From Leptospira stimsonii (GTDB taxonomy: Bacteria > Spirochaetota > Leptospiria > Leptospirales > Leptospiraceae): 64,000 nucleotides of DNA. The translations under genes were made by a program, and so were the position numbers. Below the pieces are notes generated by a model. The model had not been told where the DNA came from and did no database searches. It saw only the letters and a program-made list of their open reading frames with translations. Positions 30,274 through 44,005 of the stretch are shown piece after piece (the stretch's first letter is position 1; every line of letters starts with the position of its first letter). Location: NCBI RefSeq assembly GCF_003545885.1, contig NZ_QHCT01000010.1:1-64000 (forward strand). The letters are read 5' to 3'.

Positions 30274-31179
30274 ATGAAAAATAAGTCTCTCCTAAAACAA
30301 ATTCAAAATTCGTTATATATTCTTTTGCTTTTTCCCTCCTGTTCTTTTTTAATCTGGAAAGATTCATCGCTTACGCTGGAAAGAGGTTTTTCTTCTTCGG
30401 GAAAAGAAATCGTTCAGACGGAAGTTTTATATCAAGAAAAGGATTCGTGGAATCCGCTTTCCGGAACAACTTTGAAACGGAATTATCATTCTATCATTCG
30501 TCTCTTTCGTCCTGAAGAATCTTCGAATCCGATCGAGCAAATTCCGTTCTCGTCTTGGATTTTGCCGGGAACCGTTTACTTTCACTCAGGAACGAAATCC
30601 TTATACTGGATCGGAGGAAAAGACGATCAATACGGTAGTTTTGCAAGAATCCCTTCCGCACTCGATCTCGGTGAAAAAAAAGAGATTTTGATCTCCACAC
30701 ATCTGAAACCCGGTCAGGTCGTCTTACAGTTAGTTCCTTCTCCGGACGGGAATTCTCTAATTCTTATTCTTGCGGTCACGGACGAAGACCTCGAGTTTCT
30801 TCAGCCTGAGATAGTCTGGCTCAGGCGAGCTCCCGAAAAAAATTCATCGCTCCAAATCGTTTCTCGAATTTCGCTTCCGGAATGGAAAGAAACGCCCCTC
30901 CATCGCTTACGTTGGTCGCAAAAATCGGATCGAATCTATATTCAAATTTTTGAATCTGTCTACTTGATACAAAAAGACAAACCGACGCTTCAACGAACGA
31001 ATGAGTTTCCTCTTTGTTTTAGTCCTCCTACATCCTTCGGATCAGTAGGAATCAGCCCATCCGATCGGAATCCGACAAAAATCGAGGCAAATCCTTTTTC
31101 TTCTTTTTCCGATCTTCCTAAAATCCAAAACCCGAGAAAGATCCGAGATTGCAACCTACAATCGCATCCGAAACAATAA
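30274..31179 (+). CDS. Putative lipoprotein of unknown function
   Basis: About 301 residues from the ATG at 30274; the frame runs 26 codons further upstream without a plausible signal. The N-terminus KNKSLLKQIQNSLYILLLFPSCSF is a lipoprotein-type signal with Cys as probable acylated residue. The body alternates strands with PDGNSLILILAV and WSQKSDRIYIQ blocks that resemble beta-propeller blades (TolB/WD-type), without a repeat count I can support. It lies just behind hydrolase B and may be co-expressed. Confidence 0.6.
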   Translation: MKNKSLLKQIQNSLYILLLFPSCSFLIWKDSSLTLERGFSSSGKEIVQTEVLYQEKDSWNPLSGTTLKRNYHSIIRLFRPEESSNPIEQIPFSSWILPGTVYFHSGTKSLYWIGGKDDQYGSFARIPSALDLGEKKEILISTHLKPGQVVLQLVPSPDGNSLILILAVTDEDLEFLQPEIVWLRRAPEKNSSLQIVSRISLPEWKETPLHRLRWSQKSDRIYIQIFESVYLIQKDKPTLQRTNEFPLCFSPPTSFGSVGISPSDRNPTKIEANPFSSFSDLPKIQNPRKIRDCNLQSHPKQ

Positions 31180-31221
31180 TCGTCTTAAAGAATTAGAGGT
31201 TCATTTATTTCTAATATTCTT

Positions 31222-31740
31222 TCAAAGATACCTCGCAAACTCCATCAGCAAAATGCTCGCTGTAACGCACATGGCAATGAATCGAGTGGACAGCAAAAAT
31301 TTGCGTCTCAACTGAGTCAGTTCCAGGATTAGCCCAGGTGTTGAACCAGTTTTTATAAGAGTTTGTCCAATCTCGGTCATCCTTTTAATCGTTGGAAGAT
31401 TGATCCAAAAGCCGAGCAAGGATGCTTTCAAACCTAAGAATCCGCCGATCCCAAGTAAAATTCCGTATCTCGAAAAAATCCATTCTTGCTGAAACCCGTT
31501 GGATAAATTCCAATACAATAGAAAACCGCTAAGAAGGGTTCCGAGAGTAATTGTATTCAATACGATAGGATAATAGTTCGTTTTCGCGATTTGCTGCATC
31601 ACCTTACCGCCGTCAGGCCCCATTGCATTCGTAGCGGGCAGAATAAAAACGGCCATCGTACATGCTATTCCGGCCCATAAAACGCCGAAGACTACGTGAA
31701 TCAATTTTAATATCAAAAACAAAGACATAGAGAAAACCAT
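31222..31740 (-). CDS. Integral membrane protein, DUF2269-like
   Basis: About 172 residues from the ATG at 31740. Four hydrophobic helices are visible: near 8-32, 55-77, 85-108 and 150-170. The start LFLILKLIHVVFGVLWAGIACTMAVFILPATNAMGPDGGKVMQQI has the conserved helix-1 His and is of the type seen in DUF2269/CopD-like membrane proteins that may bind heme. The frame extends upstream to 31839, but that leader is polar. Function unknown. Confidence 0.65.
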   Translation of the reverse strand: MVFSMSLFLILKLIHVVFGVLWAGIACTMAVFILPATNAMGPDGGKVMQQIAKTNYYPIVLNTITLGTLLSGFLLYWNLSNGFQQEWIFSRYGILLGIGGFLGLKASLLGFWINLPTIKRMTEIGQTLIKTGSTPGLILELTQLRRKFLLSTRFIAMCVTASILLMEFARYL

Positions 31741-32461
31741 CCTGATAACCTTCCCATTGTAATTTAGAATTTTAGAATGTACCCTCGTACAAAGAGGTAT
31801 TCCGTTCATAAAGACCCGAAATAAAGATCGAATCCTCAACGCACTCTATTTAAGAATTCAGCTTGCCTTCTAAAAAAAGAAAATACATATTCAATGGTTT
31901 CTTTGATAATTCAGTTCGAATCGGTGGGTCGACCTTTTTTCCCTCAGAAAAAGAGATCTCAATTTCTTCTTTATAAAGGAATTCCCGATTTAGGAATTTT
32001 ACGAAAGAAAACATTTCACCATCATTGGCTTTGTATTTCAGAAACCTGCGCTGGTTTCTGATCGGGATCCATCGGCATGTGAAAATCTAAATCCAGCTCC
32101 AAGAATGCGGAGAATTAAAAATAAAAGAACATTCCTCTAAAAATAAAGAATTCCGACTCGAAGAAAGATTTACACGAGAGAATGCCAAGCACTTCGATAA
32201 GATCGAACACCTGACTTGAGAGAAATGAATTTTCGAACTTCGAAGAAGAATTCCATAAACTCGAACCGTATTCCGCCTAACTTTCCATCTTCCTTATATT
32301 CGAATTATATAAAACTTATCTATCATTATTGTATAACAAACGTACGTTATTTAATAAAAAATGGTTGAGAACCTACTTCGCTTAACGTTTTTTTCTTGAA
32401 CGACGTTTATTCTTAAATATTTTGCGTTTGCGCTCTTCCTAAGAGCACGAGGTAAATACAA
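31741..32461. other. Long AT-rich upstream region of the lipase gene
   Basis: About 720 bases without a supported gene. Contains several AT-rich tracts and, just before the lipase, ttcttgaacg (32394-32403) followed by taaatattttg, which could be a promoter, and the ribosome-binding gaggta. Nothing else recognised; the length suggests promoter regulation or decayed sequence. Confidence 0.45.
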
Positions 32462-33382
32462 ATGAAAAAAGTGATGAGAATAGTAAGCGTATTGCTTGTT
32501 TTTTTTATAACAAGCGTTCTTTCTGCGTCCGGCGGAGGCTCTTCCAGCAAGCCCCTTACCGGGACCTATCCGATCGTGTTAGCTCACGGTCTATTCGGTT
32601 GGGGAAACGGTTCCACAGTGATTGACTATTGGGGTGGAAATGCGGCCTATCTGACAAGTCAGGGAGCCACCGTATTGACTCCTTCCGTTACCGCACTGAA
32701 CTCGAGCTCCAACAGAGCTTCTCAGTTGAAAACTGCAATCCTCGCGGCGATGGCTGCAAACAATTACACCGGAAAGGTGCATATCATCGGTCACTCGCAA
32801 GGTGGTCTGGATGCTCGCTATATGGTTTCGAATCTTTCTATGAGTTCTAAAGTGGCGACAGTAACTACTTTGAACACTCCTCACCAAGGAAGCCCGGTTG
32901 CAAACATCGTCGCCACCGTGATCCCAAGTTGGGCCCTTCCTTACGTTTCCACAGTGCTCAATGCCGTGATCGGCTTTGTCTATGGCGATTCCAGTCAGAA
33001 CGCAACAGCCGCTTTGAAACTTCTTACCACTGACGGTGTAAAAGCTTTGAATGCCGCGTCTCCAAACGTATCCGGAGTTAAATACTTTTCCTACGGATCT
33101 ACAATCTCCGTTCCCGATCTGATTCAACACCCTGCAATGGGAATCATCTATCCGATCTGTGCGATCGGAGCTCCTTTCTACGGAATGAGCATCGCGAACG
33201 ACGGTGTTGTTCCTGATTCTTCTCAAAGATGGGGAACTTGGAAAGGTGGACCTTCGATTCCTCTCCTAACTACCGGAATCGATCACTTGGAAGCAACCAA
33301 TGCTCTTCATCTTGGTCAACTTTGGTACGATACAAATGATTACTTTTTAAAAATGGCGTCTAACGCAAAAAGTAATCAATAA
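32462..33382 (+). CDS. Secreted triacylglycerol lipase (family I.1-like)
   Basis: A 306-residue alpha/beta hydrolase with an N-terminal signal peptide (MKKVMRIVSVLLVFFITSVLSAS). It shows the oxyanion AHGLFGW, the nucleophile elbow GHSQGGLDARY, and TLNTPHQGSPVAN, the pattern of Pseudomonas-type lipases. The likely catalytic His is in GIDHLEATNALH, as in the HLDEVNQ region of P. aeruginosa LipA, and the probable Asp is in ANDGVVPD. Family I.1 enzymes usually need a Lif foldase; none is encoded beside it here. Secretion and lipid hydrolysis are inferred. Confidence 0.9.
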   Translation: MKKVMRIVSVLLVFFITSVLSASGGGSSSKPLTGTYPIVLAHGLFGWGNGSTVIDYWGGNAAYLTSQGATVLTPSVTALNSSSNRASQLKTAILAAMAANNYTGKVHIIGHSQGGLDARYMVSNLSMSSKVATVTTLNTPHQGSPVANIVATVIPSWALPYVSTVLNAVIGFVYGDSSQNATAALKLLTTDGVKALNAASPNVSGVKYFSYGSTISVPDLIQHPAMGIIYPICAIGAPFYGMSIANDGVVPDSSQRWGTWKGGPSIPLLTTGIDHLEATNALHLGQLWYDTNDYFLKMASNAKSNQ

Positions 33383-33392
33383 TTTTACAACG

Positions 33393-33426
33393 ATTCTTCC
33401 CGCAGTGTTCCGATTGCGGGAAGAAT
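33393..33426. terminator. Terminator hairpin between lipase and RND pump genes
   Basis: ATTCTTCCCGCA (33393-33404) and TGCGGGAAGAAT (33415-33426), a perfect 12-base stem with a 10-base loop, lie between two convergent genes. A T/C-rich tail follows. Probably serves both directions. Confidence 0.7.
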
Positions 33427-33462
33427 TTCCGATCTCTTTTCCTCAATCTATATTCTATTTTT

Positions 33463-36579
<3,117 letters not shown>

Positions 36580-38000
36580 TTTTAAAGGTTCCTATAATTT
36601 CTTTTTCATTCGCGATGTAGAGAAGATTCAAAAGTGTTTCCACATGCGAAATTTGAGCGTCGAGAATCGCATGGTGAGTTTCATGAAGTTGATTTTCCAA
36701 TTCTAAATAACTCATCATTAGGATTCTTCCCTTCCTAAACTCTCCATCCGCATAATTCAAATCTCGCTCAATTTCGTCTAACTTTGATAAGTTGAATAGT
36801 TTCAGATTCGTTTTGGATTGTTCATAATCGAGAAAAGCCTGTTTGAAAGCGCTCTTTACTAGATTCTCCTGATGATTGAGAAGTCCCTGTTTGGATTTAA
36901 CGTTTGTTTCCGCCGCAGAAACCTTATTCTGAAACTGATCCCAAACCGGAAGTTTGAACTTAACGCCCACGTCGTAGAATCGGTTGGCGACCCCGGATCT
37001 ATCCTCGCCGACCTGACTGATGATGGAATAATCCGGATACTTTTCCAAATTTGCGATATTGAGTTCGGTCTTCGCCTTTTCGATCTCGCCTTTGGCCGCC
37101 AACAAACTTAGATTCCGGGAAACGGCTTTGTCCTCGAGTTCCTTAAAATCAAATTTCACACCTTCGGAAAAAAAAGGAATTCTAACCTTAGGAGCGGTTT
37201 CCAACATCAGATACAAATTCATCGCTTCATATTGTTTATTTGCATCCAATTCCAAATCGTTAAAATGTTTCCGAAGAGCTAAAATTTTTCTCTGGATGAT
37301 AAAAAGATCCGTCTTTGCTTGAGGAGTTATAAACGGTCTCGCACGAATATAACTTTCAATGATCGAAAGTCTTCGAAGCCTTTCTTTGACGTGATCTTTC
37401 TTACTAGCCGAAACCAGATAACGATAAGCAAATTTGAGCGCGTTAAAACGAATCGAATTGCTCGCTTCGGATAACTGGATTTCCTTAATCCTAGAATCGT
37501 TATCCACCAAGAGTTGGCGTAATTCTTTCCGACCTGGAAAATAAATCGGTTGTTCGAATTGCATCGCGTATTCGGAACCGATCGATCCGGCGGCCGTCCT
37601 TTGTCCGTAGTCCATCGTGACGGAAGGATTTTGGGTTTTACCCTGTTGTTTCCTCTGATAGAAAAGGGTTTCCAAATCGGCATTGAGAGAAAGAAGCAAA
37701 GGAGAATTTTTTTCCGCCAAACTCAGGATAGACGCGATATCCAATTCTTTGGATGAGTTGGACTGAATCTCCGAAAATTTTAAACCGGAGAATAAGAATA
37801 AGAGAAGAATTAAGACCTTCCTACCCGCAAAATTTCCTGTTAAAAATACAAGATACCTTTTCGTATTAAAAAAAGATAAATAATTTCGTTTCAATTTCAT
37901 AAAGTAAACCTCCTTAAAAGGAACATCGATCTCCCGTTCGTTCGGATTCTGCCTCAAACGCAAAAAGTCCTCTTCGGGAGAAAAAGTAAGAAGGTCGATT

Positions 38001-38384
38001 CTAAATGAGAATCCGAACGGTCGGAAGGATTAGAAACAGAATCGAGTTTTTTTTAAAGTTATCGAATAAGAATTTCCTAAAATAGAAATTCGGTTCGTAA
38101 CTAAAAAGCAAATCTGTCGATCGATAATGAAGTGGAAAAAATTCTTTTAGAAGTTTAAACGAAAGAGAATCCGTTTCGGAAAGCGCGAGGGAACCGGAAT
38201 CCCACTCGCAACCGGGAGAGTCTTCCGAACTCTGCTCCTGATGACAAGGCGTGGAGGATTGTAATTCTTTCGAATCTAGCGCAAGCTTAGCATCGAACTC
38301 GCAAACAGGTCCACAATCGAAGATCAAAACAAAGATAGAGAGTATCGTACACCCGATCCATGTTTTAAGAATTGCCGAACTCAT
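38001..38384 (-). CDS. Small Cys-containing exported protein ahead of the metal-efflux genes
   Basis: A 127-residue protein with an N-terminal hydrophobic segment ([17 protein letters not shown]) and Cys/His sites (CGPVC, TPCHQEQ, PGCEW) that could bind metal. It lies 100 bases upstream of the TolC-like gene on the same strand. Position and composition recall CzcI/DUF2946-type small proteins that accompany RND metal pumps, but I cannot claim homology. It may be a periplasmic metal sensor or chaperone. Confidence 0.55.
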   Translation of the reverse strand: MSSAILKTWIGCTILSIFVLIFDCGPVCEFDAKLALDSKELQSSTPCHQEQSSEDSPGCEWDSGSLALSETDSLSFKLLKEFFPLHYRSTDLLFSYEPNFYFRKFLFDNFKKNSILFLILPTVRILI

Positions 38385-38516
38385 ACCGTCCAGCTTACTG
38401 CGCCTCGACGCTTGTCAATGGAAAAAGTGATCGTATGACTTAAGGTCTTCTCTTGAATGAGAAACAAATCCTTTGAGTGAGAACGTTTCGCATTCTCTTT
38501 CGCAGTCTATTGCTTT

Positions 38517-40745
38517 TCAGGTCTTCGTCTCGAATTGATAACGAAATATATCGTAGTCATGAAAGTCCTTGTCGATATCGATGTTGAGATCGAGAATTTT
38601 TCCTTCCTTGATATCGTAAACCCAACCGTGAAGTTGCAATTCGGTTCCCTGACTCCATGCGTTTTGTACGATCGTGGTCATTGAAAGATTATAAACTTGT
38701 TCTCTCACGTTGAGTTCCACCAAACGTTGATGTTTTTTATCCTCGTCCAAAATAGAACCGAGTTCTTTCCGATTCATTCGATACACTTGTTTGATATTAC
38801 GAAGCCAAGCATCGATCAAACCGTGATATTTACCGTCGATCGCCGCCTTCACTCCGCCACAACCGTAATGACCGCATACGACGATATGTTTCACCTTCAA
38901 TACTTCCACGGAATATTGAAGTACGGACATAAGATTCATATCCGTGTCGATCACAAGATTCGCGATATTACGATGAACAAAAAGTTCACCTGCGTTCGTA
39001 CCCGTCATTTCATTCACAGAAATTCTACTATCCGAACAAGAGATCAGAAGATATTGAGGAGCTTGACCGAGGGCCAAATTTTTAAAATAATCCGGATTCT
39101 GATTTAATTTTTCCTCCACCCAAATTCGATTATTCTCAAAAAGTTTTTGATAATCCTGTTGAGTCACGAGATCGAAAGGCCGGTTTTTGATCTTTTCGTA
39201 AGCTGTCGCGACGTCGATGATCTCGAGTTTTATATTTCTTGAAAGTGCGGAAATCTTAAAATCCTCGATGATTTCCAGAATATCCGGGTCGATGTATTTG
39301 GATTTCGATCCGTCGATGATCAAATGTGCGTTATCCGCCACTTGGTTGAGCTTATACAACATGCTCGATTTATTCAAAAAGGAAACGTCTTCCGAAAGAT
39401 CGATACGAACCTCCACTCCGTATGCCTTATCCTTTTTATTGAACTCGTAAGGATTTAGAATGTTTCTTCTCATAATAAAAAAAATCGAAAACGCACAGCC
39501 AATCCCGATTCCGATCAAAATGTCCGTAAACACAATGCCGACGATCGTTGCAACGAACGGAAGAAACTGATCCATTCCTTTTTTATACTGCGATTTAAGA
39601 ATCCGATAATCCGTAAGTTTATAGCCCACGATCAAAAGGACCGCGGCCAAGGAAGCGAGCGGAATTTTAGAGATCCAATCCGGGATCAAAACAAGAGAAA
39701 GAAGAATAAAAGCGCCGTGTAAAAATGCCGATAAACGGGTTTTTGCTCCGGCTTGTAAGTTCGCAGAACTACGAATGATAACCGAAGTGACGGGAATACC
39801 GCCTAAAATTCCCGAGAATAGATTCCCCGTGCCTTGCGCTATGAGTTCCCGATTTTTAGAAACGATTCTTCTTTCGGGATCAATCTTTTCTATCGCATCC
39901 AAATTGAGAAGGGTCTCCAGACTCATCACGACACAAATTTTGATCGCGATCAAGTAAACGGCCTGATTCTTCCATTGCGAAAAACTAGGATAAAACTCGT
40001 CGCGGAACAAATCAAAAACGCTTTCCAGTCGAATCGGTTGAATCAAATGTTCCGATCCGACCAAAAAAAGAGGAAACCAAGATGCGACCATTTCGTTTAA
40101 CAAAATCGAAACGAGAATTGCGATCAGCGATCCGTGCACAAAAAATCTTTTGTGGAGTTGAAATTTTTCCCAAAATAAAATCGCGAAAAAAGAAACGCTA
40201 AAAAGAAAAACCGCACCCGGAGTAAACCGAATGAAGGCATTCCAAATTTCAGTAAAAGTATTCTCTCTATCGTTCTGAAAAAAATTAAAATCTCCTTCGT
40301 AATCGATATCGTAACCGACCGCATGTGGAATCTGTTTTAGGATAAGTACGATGCCGATCGCGGCCAACATTCCTTTGATCACGGAGGAAGGGAAAAAATT
40401 GCTAAGAATTCCCGCTTTCAGAAAGCCTAATAGGATCTGCAAAACTCCCGCAAGACAAAGTGCGAAGAGAAAGTCATTAAAATTTCCTAATGTAAGAATG
40501 GAGTCAAGCACGATGACCGCTGGTCCCGCCGAAGGTCCGCTCACGGATAACGGAGATTTACTGATCAAAGAAACGATCAAACCTCCCACCATTCCCGAGA
40601 TGAGTCCGGCAAGAATCGGCGCTCCGGAAGCGAATGCGATCCCTATACAAAGGGGCAAGGCGATTAAAAAAACCGCCAAACTGGATGAAATATCGTGTTT
40701 AACCTGATTCCACGATACGTTACGAGATGAAAAAAATGAATTCAT
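38517..40745 (-). CDS. SulP anion permease fused to beta-carbonic anhydrase
   Basis: About 742 residues from the ATG at 40745, behind gggag (a GTG lies 4 codons upstream). The N-terminal SulP transporter covers about residues 1-400 with the SulP signature [21 protein letters not shown] domain follows (about 420-510: ...[16 protein letters not shown]). The C-terminal beta-carbonic anhydrase has CSDSR with zinc-ligand Cys570, and HYGCGG with the second His/Cys pair. The fusion would couple bicarbonate uptake with CO2/bicarbonate interconversion at the membrane. Such fusions are known in other bacteria. Confidence 0.93.
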   Translation of the reverse strand: MNSFFSSRNVSWNQVKHDISSSLAVFLIALPLCIGIAFASGAPILAGLISGMVGGLIVSLISKSPLSVSGPSAGPAVIVLDSILTLGNFNDFLFALCLAGVLQILLGFLKAGILSNFFPSSVIKGMLAAIGIVLILKQIPHAVGYDIDYEGDFNFFQNDRENTFTEIWNAFIRFTPGAVFLFSVSFFAILFWEKFQLHKRFFVHGSLIAILVSILLNEMVASWFPLFLVGSEHLIQPIRLESVFDLFRDEFYPSFSQWKNQAVYLIAIKICVVMSLETLLNLDAIEKIDPERRIVSKNRELIAQGTGNLFSGILGGIPVTSVIIRSSANLQAGAKTRLSAFLHGAFILLSLVLIPDWISKIPLASLAAVLLIVGYKLTDYRILKSQYKKGMDQFLPFVATIVGIVFTDILIGIGIGCAFSIFFIMRRNILNPYEFNKKDKAYGVEVRIDLSEDVSFLNKSSMLYKLNQVADNAHLIIDGSKSKYIDPDILEIIEDFKISALSRNIKLEIIDVATAYEKIKNRPFDLVTQQDYQKLFENNRIWVEEKLNQNPDYFKNLALGQAPQYLLISCSDSRISVNEMTGTNAGELFVHRNIANLVIDTDMNLMSVLQYSVEVLKVKHIVVCGHYGCGGVKAAIDGKYHGLIDAWLRNIKQVYRMNRKELGSILDEDKKHQRLVELNVREQVYNLSMTTIVQNAWSQGTELQLHGWVYDIKEGKILDLNIDIDKDFHDYDIFRYQFETKT

Positions 40746-40787
40746 AAAAACTCCCACCGGCTCACCGGCTCATTAATTCGAAATGGA

Positions 40788-41129
40788 TTAAATCGAAGAA
40801 AGGGAGGTCTTTTCCGGAGGGGGATTTTCTATTTTAGAATAGATTTGAGGAAAAATAATATCGGAAGAATCGTAATAAGAAACGGTCCCTAAAGGGATAC
40901 GAAGAACGAAAGAATCATCGGAGGCGTCCAGGTCTTCCAGAGTCAGCTCCGAAGTTTTCTCTTTTTCGCCTTCTTTCGTTTCCGAAGTCTCGCTCGAGGC
41001 GGAAAACGGCGAAGCGTTTTTACCTGAATCGATCATCGGAGTCGATAAAATCGAACCGTAAAATATCAAAAAGACGCCGAGAATGGCGCCAATCTTTCTG
41101 TATTCCACTGGGATCAATTTTACAATCAT
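40788..41129 (-). CDS. Small hypothetical protein with N-terminal anchor
   Basis: A 113-residue protein with one hydrophobic segment (about 12-30: GAILGVFLIFYGSILS) then a Ser/Glu-rich linker and an acidic C-terminal region (LTLEDLDASDDSFVLRIPLGTVSYYD). It ends 43 bases before the SulP-carbonic anhydrase start, on the same strand, so it may share the operon. No known domain. Probably exported or anchored. Confidence 0.5.
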   Translation of the reverse strand: MIVKLIPVEYRKIGAILGVFLIFYGSILSTPMIDSGKNASPFSASSETSETKEGEKEKTSELTLEDLDASDDSFVLRIPLGTVSYYDSSDIIFPQIYSKIENPPPEKTSLSSI

Positions 41130-41610
41130 ATCGAAGAAGAATCCGGTTTTTTCGAAGTTTAAACCGAATTGAAATCCTATTTCTGCCCATTTTTTCAGCA
41201 GTGAAGAAACAGACTACTCGAATCGGAAAGAGATTTCCTCAAAATTCGGTCCGGTTCCTTCGGCAAAAAATGGCTCCTTTAAAAAAAAGAAGAAGAAAAA
41301 CGTCTAAAGATGTTAGAAGCCAACTTTGAATTTCATGAATTCAACAATTGACTTTTTTAAGACCTCTCGAACCTTCTCTTGAATTTCCAAAATTCCTTTG
41401 GAAATTATTTCATGACAATTTTGAGTCTTTTCCTTTCCAAAGGAGAGTCGCCCTCCAAGAAGAAAAAATAATTTGTAGATTTGGGAAAGAAGAATCCGTC
41501 CTTTAATAACATTATAAGAAACATTATCTTTTTATAATTTGAATATTTAATTTTAATTTACCAAAACACTTCAAAATCAAACTCTCACATAAAACTAAGA
41601 CAAAACAAGC
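41130..41610. other. Divergent AT-rich regulatory region
   Basis: About 480 bases between two divergently transcribed genes with no supported gene. It holds a hairpin AATTTCCAAA (41382-41391)/TTTGGAAATT (41397-41406) with a 5-base loop and runs of A/T near 41530-41600 that could hold promoters. No protein-binding motif I can name. Confidence 0.5.
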
Positions 41611-42756
41611 ATGGAATATTTACAAAAAGGCACAAGGGAAATGGACATCATAACGTCCATTGAACAAAAAAATCACGTTCTTTCGAAATATCTTTTTGAT
41701 AAAGAGCTAACCCTAAAGATCGATCCGTTCGATCAAAAAGCGGTGATAAAGAAAATTTTAGAGGGTGGCGATAAGATCGTAGTCCAACTTCTCAATCCAG
41801 AAGACACTTCCGGAGAAAAATCCTTTGTTCTCTATATGATTCTTGCCAAATACATCCAGCTGGAATGTGTTCTCGTTCAAAAACTGGAAAAAGCACACGC
41901 GACTCTCAAAGTTGAAAAATTAGCCATAGCAAAAAAGAATAGAGTGCACCAACGTTTTCCCGTAAAACCGGGCGGGGTCTACGTCACAAACGTCATTTCG
42001 TCCAAAACCATCATCGAAGCGAATATGTTCAACGTCCCGACGCTCGTCAAAGTGAACTTTGAAGATTATAAAAATCGACTCAAACAACGAAGCAAAGACA
42101 TCATCAATATCGAAACATTCAAACCGGGCTTAGACAGAAAATTTGAGATCGTTAAAAAATCGCAGAATTTTCTTCTGATCGAAAACACCCTCGATCCGAA
42201 TTCTTATAAAAATAATTCGCCGGGAAGAATTAATTTTGAGAAGGATGTAGACGATGATCTTTCACCCTACATCAAGCAGTTCAAAGATCAAAAAATTATT
42301 TCGGAACTGATTGTTCCCATCATCTATACGAATCATGCGGATGAAAAAATTCCAATCGGTTATATTTGGGTTCAAAGTAAGGAAAAGAATCTTACGGAAC
42401 AATACGTAGAAGAACTGAAGAACTTATCTCAGGATATGGTAGAGAGAATCAAAGAATCCAATACGGTCAAAACGGCTGAAAGATTCCAAATCCTCGAGGC
42501 TTCCCAAGGGGGAATCAAGGTAAAAATCGATAATCCTCATTTGATAGAAACCCTTCCCAAACAAGACGGTTTTATCTTTGATATCTTTTTCCGGATGCAG
42601 GCTCCGTTTACGGTTCATGGATTGATTCGTTGGTCTAGAATGGACGAAAACAATCATCTCATTTTAGGAATCGAATTGACCGCAAAATCGGACTTACCCG
42701 GCGAAAGAGCTCGTTATGAAAAGAACATTCAACTTCTTAGCAAAGGGCAACTCTGA
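41611..42756 (+). CDS. PilZ/DUF1577-like protein
   Basis: A 381-residue cytoplasmic protein of the type I associate with leptospiral DUF1577 proteins. A central [22 protein letters not shown] region and a C-terminal [34 protein letters not shown] region look like two related beta-barrel modules; the latter resembles the end of PilZ domains. The classic PilZ RxxxR/DxSxxG c-di-GMP pair is not convincingly present. A second ATG at residue 11 is a possible start. Role in c-di-GMP signalling is a possibility only. Confidence 0.6.
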   Translation: MEYLQKGTREMDIITSIEQKNHVLSKYLFDKELTLKIDPFDQKAVIKKILEGGDKIVVQLLNPEDTSGEKSFVLYMILAKYIQLECVLVQKLEKAHATLKVEKLAIAKKNRVHQRFPVKPGGVYVTNVISSKTIIEANMFNVPTLVKVNFEDYKNRLKQRSKDIINIETFKPGLDRKFEIVKKSQNFLLIENTLDPNSYKNNSPGRINFEKDVDDDLSPYIKQFKDQKIISELIVPIIYTNHADEKIPIGYIWVQSKEKNLTEQYVEELKNLSQDMVERIKESNTVKTAERFQILEASQGGIKVKIDNPHLIETLPKQDGFIFDIFFRMQAPFTVHGLIRWSRMDENNHLILGIELTAKSDLPGERARYEKNIQLLSKGQL

Positions 42757-42948
42757 AGATCTGATAGATCAAAGATAAACCCACGTTCATCTTCGGAATG
42801 AAGAGGAATCGTTTCGAAATTCGAATCGATCCCTTTGTTGTCACAAACGGAAACCGATTTCTTATAAAATATTTACGATGAAGGAATTCGAATCTACTAC
42901 TAAGAAAAAGGGAATCCTCAATATCCAACCATTCGATTCGAAAAAAAT

Positions 42949-43962
42949 TCAATCTCGTATCTCTTCTCCATACGGGTCGAGATATTTGTGATCGTTTCTC
43001 CAAGGTTTCATTCCGTGAAACTCGACCCCGCCTCCGTTTTTGGAAGTCAGAATTCTTTCCTTACCTTGGTGTAAGATAACACAACGAACACTTCCGATAT
43101 CGCTTTGTTCTATATAGCGAGGACTTCCATCGGGATCTCTGTAGATATAAGAACCGATTTGAGTAGAGTCCATTTCTCCTTCCACAAAAATCTCATAGTC
43201 ATCCAAACGAGTATGAAAGCTGAGTTTCGGATAAGCAACCTTCACCTTACTTCTCAAGGAACGAAGAATCGAATGCTGATGCAGTGGAATTCCATCCCTT
43301 AAGAGCGTCACAAACGTAAGAGTCGGTGCCAATGGTTGCGGACGAACCGTTACGATTTCAAGAGACCAATTCTCGGGATCCTTGTCAAATTGAGGAACAA
43401 AAGTCCAAAATAATTCCGCGACTCGGTTCGTTCCCCAGATGTGATTGTAATGTCCATTCCCTTTTTTGAATGTAAATTTCTGATTCTTCAGCTGAATCTT
43501 TCCGGAAACTTCCGTGAAGGGGGAACTTACGATACTTCTTGTTTTTGGAATGGGAGTTCGATCCAACCAACGAGGAAGATGGCCCGCAGGTTCCAGCTTG
43601 TGTTTGAATTCCAAATCCCAACTGAGTGTTTCACCCTTGCCGGTTAGAATTTTCCCCTTCATATGATCCGGACCAACGGATGCGCCGGGGAATTCGATCG
43701 ATTCGTCTTCGATCTTGATTTTTTGATAAGGAAAGGATTGAACCGCAGTACGATGGTTCTCGGGTTTTCGTACATCGAAGAAGGAAGCCCAGAGCACCGC
43801 CGAAGGATATAGACCGGACTTCCCTTTGGGATTGAGGGTCGTATAACGAACCCATAATGCTTGTTTGTTTTCCGGAATAAGAATGACCGCGAACCAGATT
43901 TCGAATCTCGGCTTCACGACGCTCGCCGCGAATTTAGTAATAAAGCTTTCTTTTAAGTTCAC
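42949..43962 (-). CDS. Lipocalin-like (CrtC/AttH-type) hypothetical protein
   Basis: A 337-residue strand-rich soluble protein without a signal peptide. It contains repeated aromatic/charged strands such as FEIWFAVILIPENKQALWVRYT, GKILTGKGETLSWDLEF, NGHYNHIWGTNRVAELFWTF and EIFVEGEMDSTQIGSYIY. The general layout is like AttH/CrtC and tocopherol-cyclase-related double-lipocalin proteins. The resemblance is by pattern only. Located next to DedA and convergent with the DUF1577-like gene. Confidence 0.5.
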   Translation of the reverse strand: MNLKESFITKFAASVVKPRFEIWFAVILIPENKQALWVRYTTLNPKGKSGLYPSAVLWASFFDVRKPENHRTAVQSFPYQKIKIEDESIEFPGASVGPDHMKGKILTGKGETLSWDLEFKHKLEPAGHLPRWLDRTPIPKTRSIVSSPFTEVSGKIQLKNQKFTFKKGNGHYNHIWGTNRVAELFWTFVPQFDKDPENWSLEIVTVRPQPLAPTLTFVTLLRDGIPLHQHSILRSLRSKVKVAYPKLSFHTRLDDYEIFVEGEMDSTQIGSYIYRDPDGSPRYIEQSDIGSVRCVILHQGKERILTSKNGGGVEFHGMKPWRNDHKYLDPYGEEIRD

Positions 43963-44005
43963 TGATTACCTACAATCCGGGCGAGTCTTTTTGTTTCGAA
44001 AAAAT

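Noticed and set aside
32591..33226. 211-residue minus-strand frame within the lipase gene
   Set aside because: Antisense to the lipase; composition typical of a reverse reading of a coding gene.
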